Part shown: piece by piece, positions 15,001 through 28,600 of the stretch
How positions within the stretch are numbered: the stretch's first letter is position 1
Layout of the letters: each line of letters starts with the position of its first letter
Assembly (NCBI GenBank): GCA_964036045.1
Contig: OZ038381.1
Coordinates: 121,709,843-121,773,842, forward strand
Reading direction: 5' to 3'
DNA: 64,000 bases
DNA from: Eutreptiella sp. 'Long Island Sound 2002'
Lineage: Eukaryota; Euglenozoa; Euglenophyceae; Eutreptiales; Eutreptiaceae
The notes under the pieces: generated by a model
Told to the model about the DNA's origin: nothing
What the model saw: the letters and a program-made list of their open reading frames with translations, nothing else
Databases searched by the model: none
Program-made: the position numbers and the translations under genes

Positions 15001-17030
15001 CTTGTGGGCCACTTGTGTGTCTTCACTCGCTCAGAAGCGGTGGGGACCCCCGAGGCGGCAGGGGTTATGTAGCCACCTTACCCACTTGTGGGCCACTTCT
15101 GATTCTGGCCCCCGCTCTCAAGCGGTGTGGACCCCCCGGGCGGCAGGGGTTATGTAGCCACCTTGCCCACTTGTGGGCCACTTCTGATTGTGCCCCCCGC
15201 TCTCAAGCGGTGGGGACCCCTCAGGCGACAGGGGTTATCTAGCCACCTTGCCCACTTGTGGGCCACTTCTGATTGTGCCCCCCGCTCTCAAGCGGTGGGG
15301 AACCCCCAGGCGGCGGGGGTTATGTAGCCACCTTGCCCACTTGTGGGCCACTTCTCATTATGCGCCCCGCTCTGAAGCGGTGGGGACCCCCCAGGCGGCA
15401 GGGGTTATGTAGCCACCTTGCCCACTTGTGGGCCACTTCTGATTGTGCCCCCCGCCCTGAAGCGGTGGGGACCCCGCGGCAGGGGTTATGTAGCCAGCCA
15501 CCTTGCTCGCTTGTGGGCCACTTGTGATTGTGCCCCTCGCTCAGAAGCGGTGGGGACCCCCGAGGCGGCAGGGGTTATGTAGCCACCTTACCCACTTGTG
15601 GGCCACTTCTGATTCTGGCCCCCGCTCTGAAGCGGTGGGGACCCCCCAGGCGGCAGGGGTTATGTAGCCACCTTGCCCACTTGTGGGCCACTTCTAATTG
15701 TGCCACCCGCTCTGAAGCGGTGGGCACCCCGCGGCAGGGGTTATGTAGCCAGCCACCTTGCTCGCTTGTGGGCCACCTGTGATTCTGCCCCCCGCTCAGA
15801 AGCGGTGGGGACCCCCAGGCGGCAGGGGTTATATAGCCACCTTGCCCACTTGTGGGCCACTTCTGATTGTGCGCCCCGCTCTCAAGCGGTGGGGACCCCC
15901 CAGGCGGCAGGGGTTATCTAGCCACCTTGCCCACTTGTGGGCCACTTCTGATTGTGCCACCCGCTCTGAAGCGGTGGGCACCCCGCGGCACGGGTTATGT
16001 AGCCAGCCACCTTGGTCGCTTGTGGGCCACCTGTGATTCTGCCCCCCGCTCAGAAGCGGTGGGGACCCCCGAGGCGGCAGGGGTTATGTAGCCACCTTAC
16101 CCACTTGTGGGCCACTTCTGATTCTGGCCCCCGCTCTCAAGCGGTGGGGACCCCCCAGGCGGCAGGGGTTATGTAGCCACCTTGCCCACTTGTGGGCCAC
16201 TTCTAATTGTGCCACCCGCTCTGAAGCGGTGGGCACCCCGCGGCAGGGGTTATGTAGCCAGCCACCTTGCTCGCTTGTGGGCCACCTGTGATTCTGCCCC
16301 CCGCTCAGAAGCGGTGGGGACCCCCCAGGCGGCAGGGGTTATATAGCCACCTTGCCCACTTGTGGGCCACTTCTGATTGTGCGCCCCGCTCTCAAGCGGT
16401 GGGGACCCCCCAGGCGGCAGGGGTTATGTAGCCACCTTGCCCACTTGTGGGCCACTTCTGATTGTGCCACCCGCTCTGAAGCGGTGGGGAGCCCGCGGCA
16501 AGGGTTATGTAGCCAGCCACCTTGCTCGCTTTTGGGCCACTTGTGATTATGCCCCCCGCTCAGAAGCGGTGGGGACCCCCCCAGGCGGCAGGGGTTATGT
16601 AGCCACCTTGCCCACTTGTGGGCCACTTCTGATTGTGCCCCCCGCTCTCAAGCGGTGGGGACCCCCCAGGCGGCAGGGGTTATCTAGCCACCTTGCCCAC
16701 TTGTGGGCCACTTCTGATTCTGGCCCCCGCTCTCAAGCGGTGGGGACCCCCCAGGCGGCAGGGGTTATGTAGCCACCTTGCCCACTTGTGGGCCACTTCT
16801 GATTCTGCCCCCCGCTCAGAAGTGGTGGGGACCCCCAGGCGGCAGGGGTTATGTAGCCACCTTGCCAACTTGTGGGCCACTTCTGATTGTGCCCCCCGCT
16901 CTGAAGCGGTGGGGACCCCCCAGGCGGCAGGGGTTATGTAGCCACCTTGCCCACTTGTGGGCCAGTTGTGATTGTGCGCCCCGCTCTGAAGCGGTGGGGA
17001 CCTCCTAGGCGGCAGGGGTTATGTAGCCAC
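9031..17030. repeat. Higher-order repeat in the satellite, 2,293-bp period
   Basis: Distinctive monomer variants recur at an exact 2,293-bp offset (27 monomers minus 2 bp). A rare GGGCGACTTCTGATAGTG variant occurs at 9061 and 11354. A variant with GTGTGTCTTCACTCGCTCAG occurs near 10429, 12722 and 15015. The block at about 14046-14590 recurs at 16339-16883. Identity between copies is far higher than between neighbouring monomers. The period breaks near 14,740, where one copy has two extra monomers (the next recurrence is at 2,123 bp). This indicates recent segmental amplification by unequal exchange of blocks rather than of single units. Confidence 0.9.
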
Positions 17031-17159
17031 CTTGCCCACTTGTGGGCCACTCTTGATTGTGCCCTCCGCTCTGAAGCGGTGGGGACCCCGCGGCAGGGGT
17101 TATGTAGCCAGCCACCTTGCTCGCTTGTGGGCCACTTGTGATTCTTCACTCGCTCAGAA

Positions 17160-18390
17160 GCGGTGGGGACCCCCGAGGCGGCAGGGGTTATGTAGCCACC
17201 TTACCCACTTGTGGGCCACTTCTGATTCTGGCCCCCGCTCTCAAGCGGTGTGGACCCCCCGGGCGGCAGGGGTTATGTAGCCACCTTGCCCACTTGTGGG
17301 CCACTTCTGATTGTGCCCCCCGCTCTCAAGCGGTGGGGACCCCCCAGGCGGCAGGGATTATCTAGCCACCTTGCCCACTTGTGGGCCACTTCTGATTGTG
17401 CCCCCCGCTCTCAAGCGGTGGGGAACCCCCAGGCGGCGGGGGTTATGTAGCCACCTTGCCCACTTGTGGGCCACTTCTGATTCTGCGCCCCGCTCTGAAG
17501 CGGTGGGGACCCCCCAGGCGGCAGGGGTTATCTAGCCACCTTGCCCACTTGTGGGCCACTTCTGATTGTGCCCCCCGCTCTCAAGCGGTGGGGAACCCCC
17601 AGGCGGCGGGGGTTATGTAGCCACCTTGCCCACTTGTGGGCCACTTCTGATTGTGCCCCCCGCCCTGAAGCGGTGGGGACCCCGCGGCAGGGGTTATGTA
17701 GCCAGCCACCTTGCTCGCTTGTGGGCCACTTGTGATTGTGCTCCTCGCTCAGAAGCGGTGGGGACCCCCGAGGCGGCAGGGGTTATGTAGCCACCTTACC
17801 CACTTGTGGGCCACTTCTGATTCTGGCCCCCGCTCTCAAGCGGTGTGGACCCCCCGGGCGGCAGGGGTTATGTAGCCACCTTACCCACTTGTGGGCCACT
17901 TCTGATGGTGCCCCCCGCTCTCAAGCGGTGGGGACCCCCCAAGCGGCAGGGGTTATCTAGCCACCTTGCCCACTTGTGGGCCACTTCTGATTGTGCCCCC
18001 CGCTCTCAAGCGGTGGGGAACCCCCAGGCGGCGGGGGTTATGTAGCCACCTTGCCCACTTGTGGGCCACTTCTGATTCTGCCCCCCGCTCTCAAGCGGTG
18101 GGGACCCCCCAGGCGGCAGGGGTTATCTAGCCACCTTGCCCACTTGTGGGCCACTTCTGATTGTGCCCCCCGCTCTCAAGCGGTGGGGAACCCCCAGGCG
18201 GCGGGGGTTATGTAGCCACCTTGCCCACTTGTGGGCCACTTCTGATTGTGCCCCCCGCCCTGAAGCGGTGGGGACCCCGCGGCAGGGGTTATGTAGCCAG
18301 CCACCTTGCTCGCTTGTGGGCCACTTGTGATTGTGCTCCTCGCTCAGAAGCGGTGGGGACCCCCGAGGCGGCAGGGGTTATGTAGCCACC
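17160..18390. repeat. 595-bp (seven-monomer) tandem duplication in the satellite
   Basis: The segment around 17200-17790 recurs at 17795-18385 with a 595-bp offset, exactly seven monomers. The variant with GGCGGCGGGGGTTATG and the GTGCTCCTCGCTCAG variant appear in the same order in both. This is a local duplication within the same array. Confidence 0.8.
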
Positions 18391-21300
18391 TTACCCACGT
18401 GTGGGCCACTTCTGATTCTGGCCCCCGCTCTCAAGCGTTGGGAACCCCCCAGGCGGCAGGGGTTATGTAGCCACCTTGCCCACTTGTGGGCCACTTCTAA
18501 TTGTGCCACCCGCTGTGAAGCGGTGGGCACCCCGCGGCAGGGGTTATGTAGCCAGCCACCTTGCTCGCTTGTGGGCCACCTGTGATTCTGCCCCCCGCTC
18601 AGAAGCGGTGGGGACCCCCCAGGCGGCAGGGGTTATATAGCCACCTTGCCCACTTGTGGGCCACTTCTGATTGTGCGCCCCGCTCTCAAGCGGTGGGGAC
18701 CCCCCAGGCGGCAGGGGTTATCTAGCCACCTTGCCCACTTGTGGGCCACTTCTGATTGTGCCACCCGCTCTGAAGCGGTGGGCACCCCGCGGCAGGGGTT
18801 ATGTAGCCAGCCACCTTGGTCGCTTGTGGGCCACCTGTGATTCTGCCCCCCGCTCAGAAGCGGTGGGGACCCCCGAGGCGGCAGGGGTTATGTAGCCACC
18901 TTACCCACTTGTGGGCCACTTCTGATTCTGGCCCCCGCTCTCAAGCGGTGGGGACCCCCCAAGGCGGCAGGGGTTATGTAGCCACCTTGCCCACTTGTGG
19001 GCCACTTCTAATTGTGCCACCCGCTCTGAAGCGGTGGGCACCCCGCGGCAGGGGTTATGTAGCCAGCCACCTTGCTCGCTTGTGGGCCACCTGTGATTCT
19101 GCCCCCCGCTCAGAAGCGGTGGGGACCCCCCAGGCGGCAGGGGTTATATAGCCACCTTGCCCACTTGTGGGCCACTTCTGATTGTGCGCCCCGCTCTCAA
19201 GCGGTGGGGACCCCCCAGGCGGCAGGGGTTATGTAGCCACCTTGCCCACTTGTGGGCCACTTCTGATTGTGCCACCCGCTTTGAAGCGGTGGGGAGCCCG
19301 CGGCAAGGGTTATGTAGCCAGCCACCTTGCTCGCTTGTGGGCCACTTGTGATTATGCCCCCCGCTCAGAAGCGGTGGGGACCCCCCAGGCGGCAGGGGTT
19401 ATGTAGCCACCTTGCCCACTTGTGGGCCACTTCTGATTGTGCCCCCCGCTCTCAAGCGGTGGGGACCCCCCAGGCGGCAGGGGTTATCTAGCCACCTTGC
19501 CCACTTGTGGGCCACTTCTGATTCTGGCCCCCGCTCTCAAGCGGTGGGGACCCCCCAGGCGGCAGGGGTTATGTAGCCACCTTGCCCACTTGTGGGCCAC
19601 TTCTGATTCTGCCCCCCGCTCAGAAGTGGTGGGGACCCCCAGGCGGCAGGGGTTATGTAGCCACCTTGCCAACTTGTGGGCCACTTCTGATTGTGCCCCC
19701 CGCTCTGAAGCGGTGGGGACCAACGAGGCGGCAGGGGTTATGTAGCCACCTTGCCCACTTGTGGGCCACTTCTGATTGTGCCTCCTCTCTGCAGCGGGGG
19801 GGACCCCCTAGGCGGCAGGGGTTATCTAGCCACCTTGCCCACTTGTGGGCCACTTCTGATTCTGGCCCCCGCTCTCAAGCGGTGGGGACCCCTCAGGCGG
19901 CAGGGGTTATGTAGCCACCTTGCCCACTTGTGGGCCACTTCTGATTCTGCCCCCCGCTCTGAAGCGGTGGGGACCCCCAGGCGGCAGGGGTTATGTAGCC
20001 ACCTTGCCCACTTGTGGGCCACTTCTGATTGTGCACCCCGCTCTGAAGCGGTGGGGACCTCCTAGGCGGCAGGGGTTATGTAGCCACCTTGCCCACTTGT
20101 CGGCCACTTTTGATTGTGCCCCCCGCTCAGAAGTGGTGGGGACCCCGCGGCAGGGGTTATGTAGCCAGCCACCTTGCTCGCTTGTGGGCCACTTGTGATT
20201 CTGCACTCGCTCAGAAGCGGTGGGGACCCCCGAGGCGGCAGGGGTTATGTAGCCACCTTACCCACTTGTGGGCCACTTCTGATTCTGGCCCCCGCTCTCA
20301 AGCGGTGTGGACCTCCCGGGCGGCAGGGGTTATGTAGCCACCTTGCCCACTTGTGGGCCACTTCTGATTGTGCCCCCCGCTCTCAAGCGGTGGGGACCCC
20401 CCAGGCGGCAGGGGTTATCTAGCCACCTTGCCCACTTGTGGGCCACTTCTGATTGTGCCCCCCGCTCTCAAGCGGTGGGGAACCCCCAGGCGGCAGGGGT
20501 TATGTAGCCACCTTGCCCACTTGTGGGCCACTTCTGATTGTGCGCCCCGCTCTGAAGCGGTGGGGACCCCCCAGGCGGCAGGGGTTATGTAGCCACCTTG
20601 CCCACCTGTGGGCCACTTCCGATTGTGCCCCCCGCTCTGAAGCGGTGGGGACCCCGCGGCAGGGGTTATGTAGCCACCTTGCCCACTTGTGGGCCACTTC
20701 TGATTGTGCGCCCCGCTCTGAAGCGGTGGGGACCCACGAGGCGGCAGGGGTTATGTAGCCACCTTACCTTCTTGTGAGCCACCTCTGATTCTGGCCCCTG
20801 CTCTCAAGCGGTGGGGACCCCTCCAGGCGGCAGGGGTTATGTAGCCACCTTGCCCACTTGTGGGCCACTTTTGATTCTGCCCCCCGCTCTGAAGCGGTGG
20901 GGACCCCCGAGGCGGTAGGTTCTGTAGCCACCTTGCCCACTTGTGCGCCACTTATGATTGTGCCCCCCGCTCTCAAGCGGTGGGGAACCCCCAGGCGGCA
21001 GGGGTTATGTAGCCACCTTGCCCACTTGTGGGCCACTTCTGATTCTGCCCCCCGCTCTGAAGCGGTGGGGACCCCGCAGGCGGCAGGGGTTATGTAGCCA
21101 CCTTGCCCACTTGTGGGCCACTTCTGATTCTGCCCCCCGCTCTGAAGCGGTGGGGACCCCCCAGGCGGAAGGGGTTATGTAGCCACCTTGCCCACTTGTG
21201 GGCCACTTCTGATTGTGCCCCCCGCTCTGAAGCGGTTGGGACCCCCAGGCGGTAGGGGTTATGTAGCCACCTTGCCCACTTGTGGGCCACTTTTGACTCT

Positions 21301-22649
21301 GCCCCCTGCTTTGAAGCGGTGGGAACCCACGAGGCGGAAGGGGTTATCTAGCCACCTTGCCCACTTGTGGGACACTTTTGATTCTGCCCCCCGCTCTGAA
21401 GCGGTGGGGACCCCCCAGGGGGCAGGGGTTATGTAGCCACCTTGCCCCCTTGTGGGCCAATTCTGATTGTGCCCCCCGCTCTGAAGCGGTGGGGACCCCC
21501 CAGGCGACAGGGGTTATGTAGCCACCTTGCCCACTTGTGGGCCACTTTTGACTCTGCCCCCCGCTCTGAAGCGCTGGGGACCCCCGAGGCGGCAGGGGTT
21601 ATCTAGCCACGTTGCCCACTTGTGGGCCACTTCTGATTCTGGCCCCCGCTTTCAAGCGGTGGGGACCCCCCAGGCGGCAGGGGTTATGTAGCCACCTTGC
21701 CCACTTGTGGGCCACTTCTGATTGTGCCCCCCGCTCTGAAGCGGTGGGGACCCCCCAGGCGGCAGGGGTTATGTAGCCACCTTGCCCACTTGTGGGCCAC
21801 TTCTGATTCTGCCCCCCGCTTTGCAGCAGTGGGGACCCCCCAGGCGGCAGGGGTTATGTAGCCACCTTGCCCACTTGTGGGCCACTTCTGATTGTGCGCC
21901 CCGCTCTGAAGCGGTGGGGACCCCCGAGGCGGCAGGGGTTATGTAGCCACCTTGCCCACTTGTGGGCCACTTGTGATTGTGCGCCCCGCTCTGAAGCGGT
22001 GGGGACCCCCCAGGCGGCAGGGGTTATGTAGCCACCTTGCCCACTTGTGGGCCACTTGTGATTGTGCCCCCCGCTCTGCAGCGGTGGGGACCCCCAAGGC
22101 GGCAGGGGTTATGTAGCCACCTTGCCCACTTGTGGGCCACCTCTGATTTTGCCCCCCGCTGTCAAGCGGTGGGGACCCCCCAGGCGGCAGGGGTTATGTA
22201 GCCACCTTGCCCCCTTGTGGGTCAATTCTGATTGTGCCCCCCGCTCTGAAGCGGTGGGGACCCCCGAGGCGGCAGGGGTTATGTAGCCACCTTGCCCACT
22301 TGTGGGCCACTTGTGATTCTGCCCCCACGCTCTGAAGCGGTGGGGACCCCCAGGCGGCACGGGTTATCTAGCCACCTTGCCCACTTGTGGGCCACTTCTG
22401 ATTGTGCCCCCCGCTCTGCAGCGGTGGGGACCCCCCAGGCGGCAGGGGTTATCTAGCCACCTTGCCCACTTGTGGGCCACTTCTGATTGTGGCCCCCGCT
22501 CCCAAGCGGTGGGGACCCCCCAGGCGGCAGTGGTTATGTAGCCACCTTGCCCACTTGTGGGCCACTTCTGATTCTGCCCCCCGCTCTGAAGCGGTGGGGA
22601 CCCCCAGGCGGCAGGGGTTATGTAGCCACCTTGCCCACTTGTGGGCCAC

Positions 22650-25600
22650 TTCTGATTCTGCCCCCCGCTCTGAAGCGTTGGGGACCCCCCAGGCGGTAGG
22701 GGTTATGTAGCCACCTTGCCCACTTGTGGGCCACTTCTGATTGTGCCCCCCGCTCTCAAGCGGTGGGGTACCCCCAGGCGGCAAGGGTTATGTAGCCACC
22801 TTGCCCACTTGTGGGCCACTTGTGATTCTGCCCCCCGCTTCGAACCGTTGGGGACCCCCGAGGCGGTAGGGGTTATGTAGCCACCTTTCCCACTTGTGGG
22901 CCACTTCTGATTGTGCCCCCCGCTCTCAAGCGGTGGGGTACCCCCCGGGCGGCAGGGGTTATGTAGCCACCTTGCCCACTTGTGGGCCACTTTTGATTGT
23001 GCCCCCCGCTCTCAAGCAGTGAGGAAACCCCCAGGCGGCAGGGGTTATGTAGCCACCTTGCCCACTTCTGAGCCACTTCTGATTGTGCCCTCTGCTCTAA
23101 AGCGGTGGGGACCCCCTGGGCGGCAGGGGTTATGTAGCCACCTTGCCCACTTGTGGGTCACTTGTGATTTTGCCCCCCGCTCTAAAGCGGTGGGGACCCC
23201 CGAGGCGGCAGGGGTTATGTAGCCACCTTGCCCACTTGTGGGCCACTTCTGATTATGCCCCCCGCTCTGAAGCGGTGGGGACCCCCCAGGCGACAGGGGT
23301 TATATAGCCACCTTGCCCACTTGTGGGCCACTTCTGATTCTGCCCCCCGCTCTAAAGCGGTGGGGACCCCCGAGGCGGCAGGGGTTATGTAGCCACCTTG
23401 CCCACTTGTGGGCCACTTCTAATTCTGGCCCCCGCTCTCAAGCGGTGGGGACCCCCCAGGCGGCAGGGGTTATGTAGCCACCTTGCCCACTTGTGGGCCA
23501 CTTCTGATTCTGCCCCCCGCTCTGAAGCGGTAGGGCCCCCAAGGCGGCAGGGGTTATGTAGCCACCTTGCCCACTTGTGGGCCACTTCTGATTGTGCCCC
23601 CCGCTCAGAAGTGGTGGGGACCCCCGAGGCGGAAGGGGTTATGTAGCCACCTTGCCCACTTGTGGGCCACTTGTGATTCTGCCCCCCGCTCAGAAGCGTT
23701 GGGGACCCCCCTGGCGGTAGGGGTTATGTAGCCACCTTGCCCACTTGTGGGCCACTTCTGATTGTGCCCCCCGCTCTCAAGCGGTGGGGTACCGCCAGGC
23801 GGCAGGGGTTATGTAGCCACCTTGCCCACTTGTGGGCCACTTCTGATTGTGCCCCCCGCTCTCAAGCAATGGGGACCCCCCAGGCGGCAGGGGTTATGTA
23901 GCCACCTTGCCCACTTGTGAGCCACTTCTGATTGTGCCCCCTGCTCTCAAGCGGTGGGGACCCCCCAGGCGGCAGGGGTTATGTAGCCACCTTGCCCACT
24001 TGTGGGTCACTTGTGATTTCGCCCCCTGCTCTGAAGCGGTGGGGACCCCCAGGCGGCAGGGGTTATGTAGCCACCTTGCCCACTTCTGGGTCAATTCTGA
24101 TTGTGCCCCCCGCTCTGAAGCGGTGGGGACCCCCGAGGCGGCAGGGGTTATGTAGCCACCTTGCCCACTTGTGGGCCACTTGTGATTTTGCCCCCCGCTC
24201 TGAAGCGGTGGGGACCCCCGAGGCGGCAGGGGTTATGTAGCCACCTTGCCCACTTGTGGGCCACTTGTGATTGTGCCCCCCGCTCCGAAGCGGTGGGGAC
24301 CCCCGAGGCGGCAGGGGTTATGTAGCCACCTTGCCCACTTGTGGGCCACTTCTGATTGTAGCCCCCGCTCTCAAGCGGTGGGGACCCCCCAGGCGGCAGG
24401 GGTTATGTAGCCACCTTGCCCACTTGTGGGCCACTTCTGATTCTGCCCCCCGCTCTCAAGCGGTGGGGACCCCCCAGGCGGCAGGGGTTATGTAGCCACT
24501 TGGCCCACTTGTGGGCCACTTCTGATTGTGCCCCCCGCTATGCAGCGGTGGGGACCCCCTAGGCGGCAGGGGTTATGTAGCCACCTTGCCCACTTGTGAG
24601 CCACTTTTGATTCTGCCCCCCGCTCTCAAGCGGTGGGGACCCCCCAGGCGGCAGGGGTTATGTAGCCACCTTGCCCACTTGTGGGCCACTCCTGATTGTG
24701 CCCCCCGCTATGCAGCGGTGGGGACCCCCTAGGCGGCAGGGGTTATGTAGCCACCTTCCCCACTTGTGGGTCAATTCTGTTTGTGCCCGCCGCTCTGAAG
24801 CGGTGGGGACCCCCCAGGCGGCAGGGGTTATGTAGCCACCTTGCCCACTTGTGGGCCACTTCTGATTCTTGCCCCCGCTCTCAAGCGGTGGGGACCCCCC
24901 AGGCGGCACGGGTTGTGTAGCCACCTTGCCCACTTGTGGGCCACTTCTGATTTTGCCCTCCGCTCTGAAGCGGTGGGGACCCCCGAGGCGGCAGGGGTTA
25001 TGTAGCCACCTTGCCCACTTGTGAGCCACTTCTGATTGTGCCCCCTGCTCTCAAGCGGTGGGGACCCCCAGGCGGCAGGGGTTATGTAGCCACCTTGCCC
25101 ACTTCTGGGTCAATTCTGATTGTGCCCCCCGCTCTGAAGCGGTGGGGACCCCCGAGGCGGCAGGGGTTATGTAGCCACCTTGCCCACTTGTGGGCCACTT
25201 GTGATTTTGCCCCCCGCTCTGAAGCGGTGGGGACCCCCGAGGCGGCAGGGGTTATGTAGCCACCTTGCCCACTTGTGGGCCACTTGTGATTGTGCCCCCC
25301 GCTCCGAAGCGGTGGGGACCCCCGAGGCGGCAGGGGTTATGTAGCCACCTTGCCCACTTGTGGGCCACTTCTGATTGTAGCCCCCGCTCTCAAGCGGTGG
25401 GGACCCCCCAGGCGGCAGGGGTTATGTAGCCACCTTGCCCACTTGTGGGCCACTTCTGATTCTGCCCCCCGCTCTCAAGCGGTGGGGACCCCCCAGGCGG
25501 CAGGGGTTATGTAGCCACTTGGCCCACTTGTGGGCCACTTCTGATTGTGCCCCCCGCTATGCAGCGGTGGGGACCCCCTAGGCGGCAGGGGTTATGTAGC

Positions 25601-28600
25601 CACCTTGCCCACTTGTGAGCCACTTTTGATTCTGCCCCCCGCTCTCAAGCGGTGGGGACCCCCCAGGCGGCAGGGGTTATGTAGCCACCTTGCCCACTTG
25701 TGGGCCACTCCTGATTGTGCCCCCCGCTATGCAGCGGTGGGGACCCCCTAGGCGGCAGGGGTTATGTAGCCACCTTCCCCACTTGTGGGTCAATTCTGTT
25801 TGTGCCCGCCGCTCTGAAGCGGTGGGGACCCCCCAGGCGGCAGGGGTTATGTAGCCACCTTGCCCACTTGTGGGCCACTTCTGATTCTTGCCCCCGCTCT
25901 CAAGCGGTGGGGACCCCCCAGGCGGCACGGGTTGTGTAGCCACCTTGCCCACTTGTGGGCCACTTCTGATTTTGCCCTCCGCTCTGAAGCGGTGGGGACC
26001 CCCGAGGCGGCAGGGGTTATGTAGCCACCTTGCCCACTTGTGGGCCACCTCTGATTTTGCCCCCCGCTCTCAAGCGGTGGGGACCCCCCAGGCGGCAGGG
26101 GTTATGTAGCCACCTTGCCCACTTGTGGGCCACTTCTGATTCTGCCCCCCGCTCTGAAGCGGCGGGGACCCCCCAGGCGGCAGGGGTTATGTAGCCACCT
26201 TGCCCACGTGTGGGCCACTTCTGATTGTGCCCCCCGCTCAGAAGCGGTGGGGACCCCCCAAGCGACACGGGTTATGTAGCAACCTTGCCCACTTGTGGGC
26301 CACTTCTGATTGTGCCCCCCGCTCAGAGGCGGCTGGGACCCCCAGGCGGCAGAGGTTATGTAGCCACCTTGCCCACTTGTGGGCCACTTCTAATTGTGCC
26401 CCCCGCTCTGAAGCGGTGGGGACCCCCAAGGCGGCAGGGGTTATGTAGCCACCTTGCCCACTTGTGGGCCACTTCTGATTGTGCCCCCCGCTCTGCAGCG
26501 GTGGGGACCCCCCAGGCGGCAGGGGTTATGTAGCCACCTTGCCCACTTGTGGGCCACTTGTGATTGTGCCCCCCGCTCTAAAGCGGTGGGGACCCCCCAG
26601 GCGGCAGGGGTTATGTAGCCACCTTGCCCCCTTGTGGGTCAATTGTGATTGTGCCCCCCGCTTTGAAGCGGTGGGGACCCCCAAGGCGGCAGGGGTTATG
26701 TAGCCACCTTGCCCACTTGTGGGCCACTTCTGAATCTGGCCCCCGCTCTCAAGCGGTGGGGACCCCCCAGGCGGCAGGGGTTATGTAGCCACCTTGCCCA
26801 CTTGTGGGCCACTTCTGATTTTGCCCCCCGCTCTGAAGCGGTGGGGACCCCCGAGGCGGCAGGGGTTATGTAGCCACCTTGCCCACTTGTGGGCCACTTC
26901 TGATTTTGCCCTCCGCTCTGAAGCGGTGGGGACCCCCGAGGCGGCAGGGGTTATGTAGCCACCTTGCCCACTTGTGGGCCACCTCTGATTTTGCCCCCCG
27001 CTCTCAAGCGGCGGGGACCCCCCAGGCGGCAGGGGTTATGTAGCCACCTTGCGCACTTGTGGGCCACTTCTGATTCTGCCCCTCGCTCTGAAGCGGCGGG
27101 GACCCCCCAGGCGGCAGGGGTTATGTAGCCACCTTGCCCACGTGTGGGCCACTTCTGATTGTGCCCCCCGCTCAGAAGCGGTGGGGACCCCCCAGGCGAC
27201 AGGGGTTATGTAGCCACCTTGCCCACTTGCGGGCCACTTCCGATTCTGCCCCCCGCTCTGAAGCGGTGGTGACCCCCGAGGCGGCAGGGGTTATGTAGCC
27301 ACCTTGCCCACTTGTGGGCCACCTCTGATTTTGCCCCCCGCTCTCAAGCGGTGGGGACCCCCAGGCGGCAGGGGTTATGTAGCCACCTTGCCCACTTGTG
27401 GGCCACTTCTGATTCTGCCCCCCGCTCTGAAGCGGCGGGGACCCCCCACGCGGCAGGGGTTATGTAGCCACCTTGCCCACTTGTGGGCCACTTCTGATTC
27501 TGCCCCCCGCTCTGAAGCGTTGGGGACCCCCCAGGCGGTAGGGGTTATGTAGCCACCTTGCCCACTTGTGGGCCACTTCTGATTGTGCCCCCCGCTCTCA
27601 AGCGGTGGGGTACCCCCAGGCGGCAAGGGTTATGTAGCCACCTTGCCCACTTGTGGGCCACTTGTGATTCTGCCCCCCGCTCTGAACCGTTGGGGACCCC
27701 CGAGGCGGTAGGGGTTATGTAGCCACCTTGCCCACTTGTGGGCCACTTCTGATTGTGCCCCCCGCTCTCAAGCGGTGGGGTACCCCCCGGGCGGCAGGGG
27801 TTATGTAGCCACCTTGCCCACTTGTGGGCCACTTTTGATTGTGGCCCCCGCTCTCAAGCAGTGAGGAAACCCCCAGGCGGCAGGGGTTATGTAGCCACCT
27901 TGCCCACTTCTGAGCCACTTCTGATTGTGCCCTCTGCTCTAAAGCGGTGGGGACCCCCTGGGCGGCAGGGGTTATGTAGCCACCTTGCCCACTTGTGGGT
28001 CACTTGTGATTTTGCCCCCCGCTCTAAAGCGGTGGGGACCCCCGAGGCGGCAGGGGTTATGTAGCCACCTTGCCCACTTGTGGGCCACTTCTGATTATGC
28101 CCCCCGCTCTGAAGCGGTGGGGACCCCCCAGGCGACAGGGGTTATATAGCCACCTTGCCCACTTGTGGGCCACTTCTGATTCTGCCCCCCGCTCTAAAGC
28201 GGTGGGGACCCCCGAGGCGGCAGGGGTTATGTAGCCACCTTGCCCACTTGTGGGCCACTTCTAATTCTGGCCCCCGCTCTCAAGCGGTGGGGACCCCCCA
28301 GGCGGCAGGGGTTATGTAGCCACCTTGCCCACTTGTGGGCCACTTCTGATTCTGCCCCCCGCTCTGAAGCGGTGGGGCCCCCAAGGCGGCAGGGGTTATG
28401 TAGCCACCTTGCCCACTTGTGGGCCACTTCTGATTCTGCCCCCCGCTCAGAAGCGGTGGGGACCCCCCAAGCGACACGGGTTATGTAGCAACCTTGCCCA
28501 CTTGTGGGCCACTTCTGATTCTGCCCCCCGCTCAGAGGCGGCGGGGACCCCCAGGCGGCAGAGGTTATGTAGCCACCTTGCCCACTTGTGGGCCACTTCT

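Larger units (their letters stand above)
5185..20740. repeat. Satellite subtype carrying paired -4/+4 indels
   Basis: Scattered through this interval, and dense between 10.4 and 20.2 kb, is a monomer subtype. It is four bases shorter in the first half (GACCCCGCGGCAGGGG) and four bases longer in the second (GTAGCCAGCCACCTTGCTCGC), so the unit stays at 85 bp. Most subtype units carry both changes. Single-change units occur near 5625-5660 (insertion only) and 20650-20690 (deletion only). These could be recombinants or intermediates. Confidence 0.8.
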
